Part shown: one piece after another, positions 1-6,886 of the stretch
How the letters are laid out: each line of letters starts with the position of its first letter
How positions within the stretch are numbered: the stretch's first letter is position 1
Assembly: GCA_002427045.1 (NCBI GenBank)
Contig: DIPO01000018.1
Span: 61,240-91,739, forward strand
Source of the DNA: Firmicutes bacterium UBA5486
Lineage (GTDB): Bacteria > Bacillota > UBA4882 > UBA10575
Reading direction: 5' to 3'
DNA: 30,500 nucleotides
Translations under genes and position numbers: made by a program
The notes under the pieces: model-generated
Told to the model about the DNA's origin: nothing
What the model saw: only the letters and a program-made list of their open reading frames with translations
The model's database searches: none

Positions 1-100
1 AATGCTAAATGAAGAAATCCAATTTCACTGCTGAAAAAACATTCTGACCAGGCTGGGTAAAGAATAACGGGGGATTACTCAAGAATGATTTTATTTTCTA

Positions 101-138
101 GGTAGTCGCCCACACTGGCTATTACCCGCACACACGAT
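101..138. repeat. GTAGTCGC-type repeat, short copy
   Basis: This stretch begins GGTAGTCGCCCACACTGGCT and ends with TACCCGCACACACGAT. A close relative lies at 19901-20028, where the same two ends are separated by about 85 extra bases. It lies just before the terminator hairpin at 152-183. No coding frame explains it. The function is unknown. Confidence 0.55.
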
Positions 139-151
139 TCGATAACAAGAT

Positions 152-183
152 AGAAAAGCCCGGGGAAAGACCCCGAGCTTTTG
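152..183. terminator. Rho-independent terminator, probably bidirectional
   Basis: A GC-rich hairpin (GGGG AAAGA CCCC core, extended by AAAGC/GCTTT) is flanked by A-rich sequence on the left and TTTT on the right. On the minus strand it ends the small gene at 204-446. On the plus strand it would stop transcription coming from left of the window. Confidence 0.7.
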
Positions 184-203
184 CTATTTATTGGGAGAGA
201 TCT

Positions 204-446
204 TTACTGGTTTGATGAAAAAGGGAAACACTTGTCGATAATATCAACGCAGTCGATGATAACTGAACAGATACAGTCACAATTAATAAATCTGATATTA
301 TTTCCACATTTGACCACCACGACATCACCGCTAACAGCTAAAATCTTAACTTTCTCTCTTTCTCCGGTTCGAAAAATAATAATTACCTCTTCATCAACCA
401 GGCGGCTTAATATACCGCATATGGTATCAGGGAATTTAATATTCAC
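204..446 (-). CDS. Small hypothetical protein, beta-rich, cysteine-containing (80 aa)
   Basis: I do not recognise this protein. The frame extends upstream to an ATG at 488, but an AAAGGAGGT ribosome binding site (minus strand, about 453-461) sits six bases before a GTG at 446, so I start there. The product is 80 residues. Alternating hydrophobic stretches around EEVIIIFRTGEREKVKI and LAVSGDVVVVKCGNNIRFI look like the strands of a small beta barrel (Sm-like or SH3-like), as in some small spore-former proteins. The C-terminal half has several cysteines (CDCICS, DC, KC). There is no signal peptide. It is a single-gene unit closed by the hairpin at 152-183. Fold and role are inference. Confidence 0.55.
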   Translation of the reverse strand: MNIKFPDTICGILSRLVDEEVIIIFRTGEREKVKILAVSGDVVVVKCGNNIRFINCDCICSVIIDCVDIIDKCFPFSSNQ

Positions 447-529
447 AAAGGCACCTCCTTTTTCAAACCCTATACATCTTATGAACATTATCTTTGATGG
501 TTACATATTTGAGGCAATAGTATAATGCC

Positions 530-575
530 TCCTGTAGCTTGTCGCTCGTGTTGAATAAGAGTTATGCAAGCTGGT
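530..575 (-). repeat. Fragment related to the inner part of the 6699-6862 repeat
   Basis: The reverse complement reads GCTTGCATAACTCTTATTCA then ACACGAGCGACAAGC. This resembles 6803-6842, which reads ACTTGCACAGGCTGTTATTC then AATATGAGACGAGCGACGAG. It is therefore a divergent, inverted fragment of the interior of the dispersed repeat family. The ends of the element are not recognisable here. Confidence 0.4.
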
Positions 576-622
576 TTAGATATTTATTTTGAACACAAAA
601 AAATGATTTTTCACCTAATCGG

Positions 623-737
623 GCTTTTGCGTTGTCATTGATTTTTTCTGTCCCAACACAATATATTGATAGCCTAATACAAGCCCAACACAATATATTG
701 TGTTGGGACCTTTTTAAAAGGACACAACGCAAAAAGC
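623..737. repeat. Nested inverted-repeat element, about 115 bp
   Basis: The outer arms GCTTTTGCGTTGTC (623-636) and GACACAACGCAAAAAGC (721-737) are complementary with small mismatches. Inside, 650-668 is exactly complementary to 691-709 (19 bp). In addition, 684-707 is by itself a perfect 24-base palindrome. The inner sequence can therefore fold in two mutually exclusive ways. The size and terminal repeats suggest a non-autonomous miniature transposon. A regulatory hairpin upstream of the M50 protease gene is the alternative. Confidence 0.7.
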
Positions 738-773
738 TTTAATCTTGATTAACTGGTACATGTAGGAAATTTA

Positions 774-782
774 TGATATAAT
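774..782 (+). promoter_or_regulatory. Extended -10 promoter element for the M50 protease gene
   Basis: TGATATAAT is a consensus extended -10 (TG-N-TATAAT). No good -35 is present at the usual distance. It supports a translation start downstream of 790, hence the ATG at 820 rather than the ATG at 781. Confidence 0.4.
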
Positions 783-819
783 GTTTTGTGTTCTTTTACT
801 ACATAGTGGGGGTTTTTTT

Positions 820-1464
820 ATGCCCGAACTTTATATGCTTATCTTAGCTGGGCCGGTTATTCTATTCTCTCTTGTACTGCATGAGTTTGCACATGGTTTA
901 GTATCAGTAAAACTAGGGGATCCAACTCCGAAAATACAAGGGCGCTTAAGCTTGAACCCTTTGGTACACTTAGATCCTTTAGGCACTTTGATGCTTATTT
1001 TGTCATTTATTAATGGGGTTGGTTTTGGTTGGGCAAAACCTGTTCAGATTAATCCTAATTATTATAAAAACGCCATAAAGGGAAGTTTATTAGTAGCTGT
1101 TGCCGGACCTACTGCTAACTTGATGTTGGCACTTTTTTTCGGCTTACCAATAAGATTGTTTAGCAAAGGATTTTTGAATCTACCCATTAATTTGGAATTT
1201 TTTCTTTTAATCATAAAATTATGTTATATTGGTGTTATGCTCAATCTTAGTTTGGCTTTTTTTAACTTGCTTCCGATCCCACCCCTTGACGGTTCAAAGG
1301 TGGTACGTTATTTTCTGAGAGGACGTGCTTTAGACGTCTATAACCGGGTGGAGAATTATGGTTTTTACATTTTGATTATTTTCCTACTAGTTTTTAGAGA
1401 TGGTTTTAGTTACTACTTTTCTACAATGATCCAATTCTTTGTTTATCTGATTACTGGGACATAA
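820..1464 (+). CDS. Site-2-type (M50) membrane metalloprotease
   Basis: This is a 214-residue integral membrane zinc protease of the YwhC/site-2 protease family, thought to cleave substrates within the membrane. The zinc motif HEFAH is at residues 21-25 in the first transmembrane helix. The second conserved motif, NLLPIPPLDG, is near residues 149-158, with Asp157 as the third zinc ligand. Several hydrophobic helices follow. I use the ATG at 820, preceded by GTGGGGG; the in-frame ATG at 781 lies inside the -10 element. There is no PDZ domain, so it is the short form and not RseP. An M50 gene close to scpA-scpB is a common arrangement in Bacillota. The substrate is unknown. Confidence 0.85.
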   Translation: MPELYMLILAGPVILFSLVLHEFAHGLVSVKLGDPTPKIQGRLSLNPLVHLDPLGTLMLILSFINGVGFGWAKPVQINPNYYKNAIKGSLLVAVAGPTANLMLALFFGLPIRLFSKGFLNLPINLEFFLLIIKLCYIGVMLNLSLAFFNLLPIPPLDGSKVVRYFLRGRALDVYNRVENYGFYILIIFLLVFRDGFSYYFSTMIQFFVYLITGT

Positions 1465-1553
1465 AGTACTAAAACCTTTCAGGGATTCTACTTGACTGGG
1501 TATTAATAATAACTAATGTAACAAGGAGGCATATTTCAGGAGGAGGGATTACT

Positions 1554-2069
1554 ATGGGGTGTTGGCAACGGTTAATCGACTTATTTAGGACCAAACTTAA
1601 ACCTGCTGATCGGGAATTTATTGAAACTTATCTTGATGAACCTGGCCTTTTCCTGTTTACTCAGATGAGTTATTCGGATCAAAAACATTCTATTGCCATG
1701 GCTCGTTTTTTGTTAGGAGAAACAGAAAATTTGAAAGGTGTAGACTTCCAATCTCTTATTCAAGGGGCTTTACTTCATGATGTAGGAAAAGTTAAAGGAG
1801 AAATGAGCAGATTAAACAGGATTATTGTAGGAGTAATACGGAGGCTTTTCCCCGGGTTACGGAAGAAATGGGGTCAAAGGGGAAAAAACCGTTCATTGAG
1901 GCATGCCTTGTATGTAGATTTAATCCATCCCTCCCGGGGCGCCTATATGGCGGAAAGCTTAGGAATTGATCCCAAAGTAGTTTCATTAATAAAACAACAT
2001 CATGATCCGAAAACAGATAATACTGATCTTGAATTGTCTTTACTTCAAATGGCAGATGAAAAAAATTAG
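1554..2069 (+). CDS. HD-domain protein (putative metal-dependent phosphohydrolase)
   Basis: This 171-residue soluble protein carries an HD fold: His45 in DQKHS, the doublet His75-Asp76 in LLHDVGK, His125 in IHPSRGA, His149-His150 in KQHHDP, and Asp168 in MADEK. The arrangement suggests an intact metal site. The ribosome binding site AGGAGGAGG lies just before the ATG at 1554. It ends six bases before scpA, so the two are probably translated together. HD proteins of this small size beside scpA are seen in other clostridia-like genomes. The substrate cannot be read from the sequence; nucleotides or cyclic nucleotides are the usual possibilities. Confidence 0.75.
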   Translation: MGCWQRLIDLFRTKLKPADREFIETYLDEPGLFLFTQMSYSDQKHSIAMARFLLGETENLKGVDFQSLIQGALLHDVGKVKGEMSRLNRIIVGVIRRLFPGLRKKWGQRGKNRSLRHALYVDLIHPSRGAYMAESLGIDPKVVSLIKQHHDPKTDNTDLELSLLQMADEKN

Positions 2070-2074
2070 ATATC

Positions 2075-2839
2075 ATGGAAAACTTAATTAATAGACAAGA
2101 AGAACAAGACTTATATAAGATCCGGTTAAAAGTCTTTGAAGGGCCTTTGGAGCTTCTTTTACACCTGATCGAGCAGGCAGAGATTGATATTTATAATATT
2201 CCGATTGCTGAAATTACAGATCAGTTTTTAGAGCATATTCAGACGATGAAATTTTTAAATCTTCAAGTAGCAACGGATTTTCTTTTAATGGCTGCAACTT
2301 TGATGCAGATCAAAGCAAGAATGTTGCTGCCTCGGCCAGTGGTAGAAAATGATGAAGAACCAGAAGAAGAAGACCCCAGACAAGAGCTTGTGGAAAGACT
2401 ACTGGAATATAAAAAAGTAAAAAAAGTTGCTGCCAAGTTGCAAGAACAGGAGACAGAATGGAGTATGTATTATGGACGTTCCGGTGGTTACTTTGCGGAT
2501 CAGGAGACTGCTGCTACTTCTACGGATCCATTAGGTGGAGATATTTCTCTTTGGGATCTGGTTCAAGCTTTTGGAGTTCTTTTGGAGAGTCTTACTCCTC
2601 GCTTGGAACTAGAAGGTATGCCTCAGGAACAATATTCAATTCAGGATAAGATGGGAAAGATATTAAAAGATTTAGCGGAAGCCCCAAAAGTTTATTTTAG
2701 TTCTCTTTTTAATGATAATTCTAGAAAGGCTATTGTTACATGTTTTCTGGCTTTGCTTGAACTAATACGTTTGCGAAAAGTAATGGTTAGGCAAAACCAG
2801 ATTTTTAGTGAAATAGAAATCTTTCGCTGGGAGGAGTAA
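2075..2839 (+). CDS. scpA: Segregation and condensation protein A
   Basis: This is the kleisin subunit of the bacterial SMC condensin complex, which compacts and segregates chromosomes. The 254 residues match the usual family length. The N-terminal signature YKIRLKVFEGPLELLLHLIE is followed by DIYNIPIAEITDQFLEHI, which binds the SMC neck. An acidic linker (about residues 91-102) follows, and a C-terminal winged-helix segment ends in FSEIEIFRWEE. It has little ribosome binding site of its own and starts six bases after the HD gene, consistent with translational coupling. scpB follows two bases after its stop. Confidence 0.95.
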   Translation: MENLINRQEEQDLYKIRLKVFEGPLELLLHLIEQAEIDIYNIPIAEITDQFLEHIQTMKFLNLQVATDFLLMAATLMQIKARMLLPRPVVENDEEPEEEDPRQELVERLLEYKKVKKVAAKLQEQETEWSMYYGRSGGYFADQETAATSTDPLGGDISLWDLVQAFGVLLESLTPRLELEGMPQEQYSIQDKMGKILKDLAEAPKVYFSSLFNDNSRKAIVTCFLALLELIRLRKVMVRQNQIFSEIEIFRWEE

Positions 2840-2841
2840 AG

Positions 2842-3390
2842 ATGAATTTAACACTGGCTAAAGCAGTCATTGAGGCGCTTGTCTTTGCTTCTTCAATACC
2901 GGTAACATTGAAAGAAATGGCAGAGATTTTGGGGATAAATAAGGAGACGGTAAAAAAAATCATAGAAGATTTAAAGGAGGAATATATAAAGCAGCACCGG
3001 GGAATTCAAATAATTGAAGTAGCCCAAGGTTACCATTTTGTTACTAATCCGGAGTATGCTGGTTATGTAGAAAAATTAAAAAAGGTTCCTCGCCATCCTC
3101 CACTTTCACAGGCTGCTTTAGAGACACTAGCGATTATAGCTTATAAACAGCCGATAACAAGAGCAGAGATTGAAATGCTACGGGGAGTCAGAGTCGATAG
3201 TTCACTGGCAACTCTTCAAGAAAGAAGTTTAATTCAGGAGGCTGGGAGAAAAGATGGGCCCGGGCGACCTATTTTATATGTGACTACCAATAATTTTCTT
3301 CGTTATTTTGGTTTAAAGGACTTGGGTGATTTACCAGTTATGGATGATTGGCTTGAAATTCAAACGGAGATAAACTTTACTGCTGATTAA
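2842..3390 (+). CDS. scpB: Segregation and condensation protein B
   Basis: This is the winged-helix partner that dimerises and binds ScpA in the SMC complex. It is 182 residues, the usual length. Two winged-helix domains are visible. The second contains the family hallmark SQAALETLAIIAYKQPITRA (about residues 92-111), followed by IEMLRGV and GRKDGPGRPILY. The ribosome binding site GGAGG overlaps the end of scpA, and the ATG at 2842 lies two bases after the scpA stop, so the two are one operon with stoichiometric coupling. Confidence 0.95.
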   Translation: MNLTLAKAVIEALVFASSIPVTLKEMAEILGINKETVKKIIEDLKEEYIKQHRGIQIIEVAQGYHFVTNPEYAGYVEKLKKVPRHPPLSQAALETLAIIAYKQPITRAEIEMLRGVRVDSSLATLQERSLIQEAGRKDGPGRPILYVTTNNFLRYFGLKDLGDLPVMDDWLEIQTEINFTAD

Positions 3391-3414
3391 TTAATGAGCA
3401 TAGGAGGGGTAATA

Positions 3415-3741
3415 ATGAGGCTAAAATTTAAGCTGAGTAGGGATACAAATTATTATTTTGGTTTGTTACTTCTAATCATGGCTTCGGCCTCAATTATTTG
3501 GGCTTTTTTTAATGATGGCTTTGATCCTGAAGACTACTTAGTCTATTTTCTTATTTATGCCTGGGGTTCTACCTTGTTATTAAAGAGTGATTCGGAGTTT
3601 CGCCTTCAGCGGCTGGAGAAAAAGATTACTTCAATAGAATCTAGTCTAGAAGAAATAGAAAATAAATTAATTGATTCAGCTGAGCAAGGTGTAAATGGTG
3701 AAGATAAGAGCCCAAGTGAGTTATATCAGGAATTTTCATAG
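3415..3741 (+). CDS. Small membrane protein with C-terminal coiled coil (108 aa)
   Basis: I do not recognise a named family. The frame opens at an ATG at 3394, but AGGAGGGG precedes the ATG at 3415, which I take as the start. Two hydrophobic helices (about residues 15-32 and 43-59) form a hairpin with a short acidic loop (DGFDPEDY). A charged heptad-like segment RLQRLEKKITSIESSLEEIENKL then looks like a coiled coil, probably cytoplasmic. It lies 24 bases after scpB and is probably the last gene of that operon. The role is unknown. Confidence 0.6.
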   Translation: MRLKFKLSRDTNYYFGLLLLIMASASIIWAFFNDGFDPEDYLVYFLIYAWGSTLLLKSDSEFRLQRLEKKITSIESSLEEIENKLIDSAEQGVNGEDKSPSELYQEFS

Positions 3742-3830
3742 TACTCTAATCTGATTTATATGGATTATTATTAATTATAGAAAATAATATCACGAATTTT
3801 ATAAGAGGCGATCGGGAAGAGATATATTTC

Positions 3831-3926
3831 AAGGGATTGCATAATTCATTTTAAATTTAACCACATTATATTGATTCGCCTAATTAATAGGTTAAATGGA
3901 TGACTAAGGTAACTATGTATTTCCTC
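3831..3926. repeat. Dispersed palindromic repeat, copy 1
   Basis: The left end GGGATTGCATAATT (3833-3846) and right end AACTATGTATTTCC (3911-3924) are imperfect inverted repeats. After the left end comes TTAAATTTAACCACA, shared with the copies at 6699 and 16782. The right 35 bases (3890-3924) match the right parts of the copies at 12259 and 15228. It sits in the spacer between the scpB operon and the phosphofructokinase gene. The spacer 3742-4024 holds nothing else that I recognise. Confidence 0.65.
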
Positions 3927-4024
3927 ATTTAATAAATTTTAGTTAAAAACTTATATTTTACTTGATTTATGCTTTTTATGGTTTGAAAATATTATTAGAC
4001 TCACACGAAAGAGGAGGTATCGTA

Positions 4025-5140
4025 GTGTTAAAAAAAATAGCTTTTATGACTGGTGGTGGAGACTGCGCGGGAATAAATTCCTTTATAGCTGCAGCTGTCC
4101 GGAGAGGAATTGAAGGTTACAATGCGGAATTTGTTGGTATCCGGAAGGCCTTTGAAGGAGCAGCCTCTGAGAATCTGGAGGAACACTTAGTCCCGTTTAA
4201 TCTGGAAAATGTAGTTGGTTTAGAAAAAGAACCTAGTACAGTACTGGCTTCTTCCCGGTTTAATCCTTTTTCTGAAGAAAATAAGGCTAAAGGTTATCCT
4301 GATCGGATCGTAGCTAATCTAAAAAAAATAGGTGTAGATGCTGTTTTAGCAACCGGCGGGAATGATACTATCAAGTCAGCTTCAGGCCTTCATCAAATGG
4401 GTTTTCCGGTTATTGCAGCTCCTAAAAGTATAGATAATGATGTTACTGGAACTGATACTATGCTTGGGTTTAAAACAGCAGTTGCTTTTGGTAGTACTGC
4501 TTTTCGGAGTACCTTAGAGTCAGCTAAAACCCATCGACGGATCTCTTTAGTCGAAATTATGGGAAGGGAAGCTGGCTGGCTGGCTTTAGAGATCGGGATT
4601 GCTGGTGGGGCAGATCTGATTCTGATCCCAGAAAAAGAAGTGGAATTAGGAGAATTATGCCAGAAGATCAAGGAACTTTATGAAAGTCAAAGTTATGTTA
4701 ATATTGCAGTTGCTGAAGGAGTTAGTTTTAAAGCCGATGATCCGGCTTTAATAAGAACAAAGGAGGCAAACTCTGTAGTTAGAGCAATGGTGGAAGAAGA
4801 TTTAGGTAAGGATGCCCATGGTAATCCTAAATTAGGTGGGGTTGGCCAGATCTTACGTCGGATTATCCGGCATGAGTTGGGGCTAAAAAAACTGGAAGAG
4901 GTTCGGGCTACTGATTTAGGTTTTACCCTTCGGGGCCTTAATCCGGTAGCTGATGATGTTATCCTTGGTACAAGATTTGGTTTTACTGCAATTGACTTCC
5001 TGTTCTCCGGAGTCTCGGGAAAGATGGTCGGCTTGCAGGGAGGTAAGATTGTACCTGTGCCATTTGCGGAAGCGCTGGTACAAAAAACGGTTAACTGGTC
5101 GGAACAGGATCTCAGGAATGCCAGAGTTTTTGGTAAATAA
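4025..5140 (+). CDS. 6-phosphofructokinase, probably PPi-dependent type
   Basis: The enzyme phosphorylates fructose 6-phosphate to fructose 1,6-bisphosphate, and the aldolase gene follows directly. I start at the GTG at 4025 because GAGGAGGT lies just upstream; the product is then 371 residues. Family motifs: GGGDCAGIN (10-18), the phosphoryl-donor loop GGNDT (111-115), the catalytic PKSIDNDVTGTD (133-144) and MGREAG (179-184). ATP-dependent enzymes usually read GGDGS in the loop. An Asp in place of the second Gly, as here, is associated with pyrophosphate use. The Asn at position 113 is unusual, since Asp or Glu is normal there. Donor specificity therefore remains inference. Confidence 0.85.
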   Translation: MLKKIAFMTGGGDCAGINSFIAAAVRRGIEGYNAEFVGIRKAFEGAASENLEEHLVPFNLENVVGLEKEPSTVLASSRFNPFSEENKAKGYPDRIVANLKKIGVDAVLATGGNDTIKSASGLHQMGFPVIAAPKSIDNDVTGTDTMLGFKTAVAFGSTAFRSTLESAKTHRRISLVEIMGREAGWLALEIGIAGGADLILIPEKEVELGELCQKIKELYESQSYVNIAVAEGVSFKADDPALIRTKEANSVVRAMVEEDLGKDAHGNPKLGGVGQILRRIIRHELGLKKLEEVRATDLGFTLRGLNPVADDVILGTRFGFTAIDFLFSGVSGKMVGLQGGKIVPVPFAEALVQKTVNWSEQDLRNARVFGK

Positions 5141-5171
5141 GAAAGTGAATGTAAAAGAGATTTATTTTAAA

Positions 5172-5302
5172 AGTTAACCACAAAATAGATTTGATGCTCG
5201 CTATTTGTCTGCTTAAACTTTGTTTTGACAGCCCAATTTAATTAATATTTAGATTATCTAATAAAGGTTTTATATGAAGGTAAGCGACGAGGAACGAGCA
5301 TT
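5172..5302. repeat. Dispersed repeat, partial copy 2
   Basis: The start GTTAACCACAAAATAGAT (5173-5190) matches the post-left-end block of the copies at 6699 and 16782. ATGCTCG (5194-5200) and CGAGCAT (5295-5301) form the inner inverted arms, and AGCGACGAGGAACGAGC resembles GACGAGCGACGAG in copy 3. The typical GGAATTGCATAATT end is missing on the left. It fills most of the 212-base spacer between the phosphofructokinase and aldolase genes. Confidence 0.45.
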
Positions 5303-5352
5303 GAGAGTTGATAAGATAATAGTAATAAAAACAGAAGATGGGAGAGTAAAAA

Positions 5353-6357
5353 ATGTTAGTTACTTCTAAAGCGATACTTGAAGCTAGCCTTGAAGGGTTC
5401 AAGAAAGGAAAACCTTTTGCCGTGGGGGCTTTTAATGTGAACAATATGGAGCAGATGCAGGGTATTATTACTGCTGCCCAGGAGACCAAATCTCCGGTAA
5501 TTGTACAGGTAAGTAGAGGTGCTTTAAAGTATGCCCAGGATCTTTACTTAATTAATATTATAAAGGCTGGTGCTGAGTTAGCTCCTGAGATCCCTCTGGC
5601 TATTCATTTAGACCATGGAAATAGCTTAGAAACTGTCAAGCGGGCAATTGATTTAGGTTTTACTTCGGTAATGATTGATGGGTCATTAATGGAGGATTCC
5701 AAGACTCCTTCTACTTTTGAATATAATGTCAAGGTCACCAGCGAGGTAGTGAAATATGCCCATGACCGGGGAGTTTCAGTCGAAGGTGAACTAGGAACTC
5801 TGGGGGGGATTGAAGATGGGGTAGGTTCAGGTAAAGCTACACTTACCGATCCGGATCAGGCTGTGGAGTTTGTGGAAAGAACTGGAGTTGATGCATTAGC
5901 AATCTCCATTGGTACTTCCCATGGGGCCTTTAAATTTAAGGGTGAACCTAAACTAGCTTTTGATATTATTGAAAAGACCAGAGAACTACTAGCAGATACT
6001 TATCTGGTATCTCATGGCTCATCTAGTGTTCCGGCAGAACTGATTAATGCTATTAATCAGTATGGAGGTCAGATGGAACAAGCACAGGGTGTTCCTTTGG
6101 AAGCTCTTCAGAAAGCAATTACCTGTGGTATGAATAAAATCAACGTAGATACCGATATTAGATTAGCAGCAACGGCAGCTGTCCGGAAATTGCTGGTCGA
6201 GAAACCTTCTGCTTTTGATCCCCGTGAATATCTAAAAATGTCAAGGCAGGCAATAGCCAGTGAGGTAAGAAAGAGAATGGAAGCTTTTGGTACTGTTAAC
6301 AAGATTGATGCGGTTCCCAACTGGGGTTTGGAAGAAATGAAGAAAAAGTATCAGTAA
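5353..6357 (+). CDS. fba: Class II fructose-bisphosphate aldolase
   Basis: This zinc enzyme of glycolysis splits fructose 1,6-bisphosphate into glyceraldehyde 3-phosphate and dihydroxyacetone phosphate. The product is 334 residues. Catalytic Asp87 and zinc ligand His88 lie in HLDHGNS. VEGELGTLGG follows at about residue 143. Zinc ligands His190 (IGTSHG) and His221 (VSHGSSS) and the phosphate-binding NKINVDTD complete the site. GGGAGAG precedes the ATG at 5353. Together with the preceding phosphofructokinase it forms a two-step glycolytic pair, though a repeat element separates the genes. I see no strong terminator between aldolase and the valS promoter, only a short ATGCTA/TAGCAT hairpin at about 6375-6396. 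Confidence 0.95.
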   Translation: MLVTSKAILEASLEGFKKGKPFAVGAFNVNNMEQMQGIITAAQETKSPVIVQVSRGALKYAQDLYLINIIKAGAELAPEIPLAIHLDHGNSLETVKRAIDLGFTSVMIDGSLMEDSKTPSTFEYNVKVTSEVVKYAHDRGVSVEGELGTLGGIEDGVGSGKATLTDPDQAVEFVERTGVDALAISIGTSHGAFKFKGEPKLAFDIIEKTRELLADTYLVSHGSSSVPAELINAINQYGGQMEQAQGVPLEALQKAITCGMNKINVDTDIRLAATAAVRKLLVEKPSAFDPREYLKMSRQAIASEVRKRMEAFGTVNKIDAVPNWGLEEMKKKYQ

Positions 6358-6405
6358 GAAGTACGTGCCAAGTAATGCTATTTTATTAATTAGCATGAGA
6401 AATAC

Positions 6406-6435
6406 TTGACAAAAGTCAAAGCTGGCATATATTAT
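6406..6435 (+). promoter_or_regulatory. Promoter of the valS T-box transcript
   Basis: A consensus -35 TTGACA lies at 6406-6411, and an AT-rich TATATTAT region (6428-6435) supplies a -10 at 16 to 18 bases. Transcription would begin near 6441, just before the T-box leader. Confidence 0.6.
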
Positions 6436-6440
6436 AGAAG

Positions 6441-6693
6441 GAAAGAAGAGATACAAACAAAGGTGTTGAATGGAAGGAGTAGCCATTTAGTTCCGGACAG
6501 AGAAGGGGTTCTTAGGCTGGAAGATCCCACGGAAAACTTAAGGTGAAGGTCGTCCAGGAGCCTTCTGGCTGAAGTAGAGTAAGCCGGGTCGGGTTTAGCC
6601 CGTTATAGCTTTAAAGTGCCTTCGCACTTCGCGGAGGAAATAAGGTGGTACCACGAAAAGCCTTTCGTCCTTAAAAGATGAGAGGCTTTTTTT
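6441..6693 (+). ncRNA. T-box leader of valS
   Basis: This is a tRNA-sensing antitermination leader. The invariant T-box AAGGTGGTACCACG is at 6642-6655, followed directly by the terminator hairpin. Stem I can be traced: GGAGTAGCC on the 5' side, the apical GGGG...ATCCC region near 6504-6527, and TTCCG/CGGAA arms. On the 3' side, GTGAAGGTCGTCC offers the valine codon GTC at 6549-6551, followed by a purine, as specifier. The CGGGTTTAGCCCG hairpin (about 6590-6602) is the usual stem III element. Uncharged tRNA-Val would stabilise the antiterminator and allow valS expression. The specifier position is my reading and needs a covariance model. Confidence 0.9.
6657..6693 (+). terminator. T-box terminator hairpin
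   Basis: AAAAGCCTTTC and GAGAGGCTTTT form the stem, followed by a run of T. The left arm competes with the T-box antiterminator. Confidence 0.85.
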
Positions 6694-6698
6694 AATTT

Positions 6699-6862
6699 GG
6701 GGATTGGCATAATTGATTAATTTAAGATTTAACCACAAAATATTGATTGTCTTTGCTTTAGCCGAGCTGGGGTAGATGAAAGGGAGAAAACAGAGCGAAA
6801 TAACTTGCACAGGCTGTTATTCAATATGAGACGAGCGACGAGAGGTATTATGCAATTCCCTT
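6699..6862. repeat. Dispersed palindromic repeat, copy 3 (long form)
   Basis: The ends GGATTGGCATAATT (6701-6714) and ATTATGCAATTCC (6847-6859) are inverted repeats. The left interior TTTAAGATTTAACCACAAAA matches copies 1, 2 and 8. The right interior has GACGAGCGACGAG. It lies entirely between the T-box terminator and the valS ribosome binding site, so it is transcribed as part of the valS 5' region. Confidence 0.65.
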
Positions 6863-6886
6863 AATTGGTAGATGGGAGGATTTTGT

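Noticed and set aside
1..34. A frame ending MLNEEIQFHC and a stop at 34, possibly the tail of an upstream gene
   Set aside because: Too short to assign; no homology or context within the window.
181..525. Plus-strand frame opposite the small minus-strand gene
   Set aside because: No ribosome binding site, and composition fits an antisense shadow of the 204-446 gene, which has a clear binding site and terminator.
820..1464. SpoIVFB or RseP assignment for the M50 protease
   Set aside because: No PDZ domain and no CBS domain; length and motifs fit the generic short site-2 protease family.
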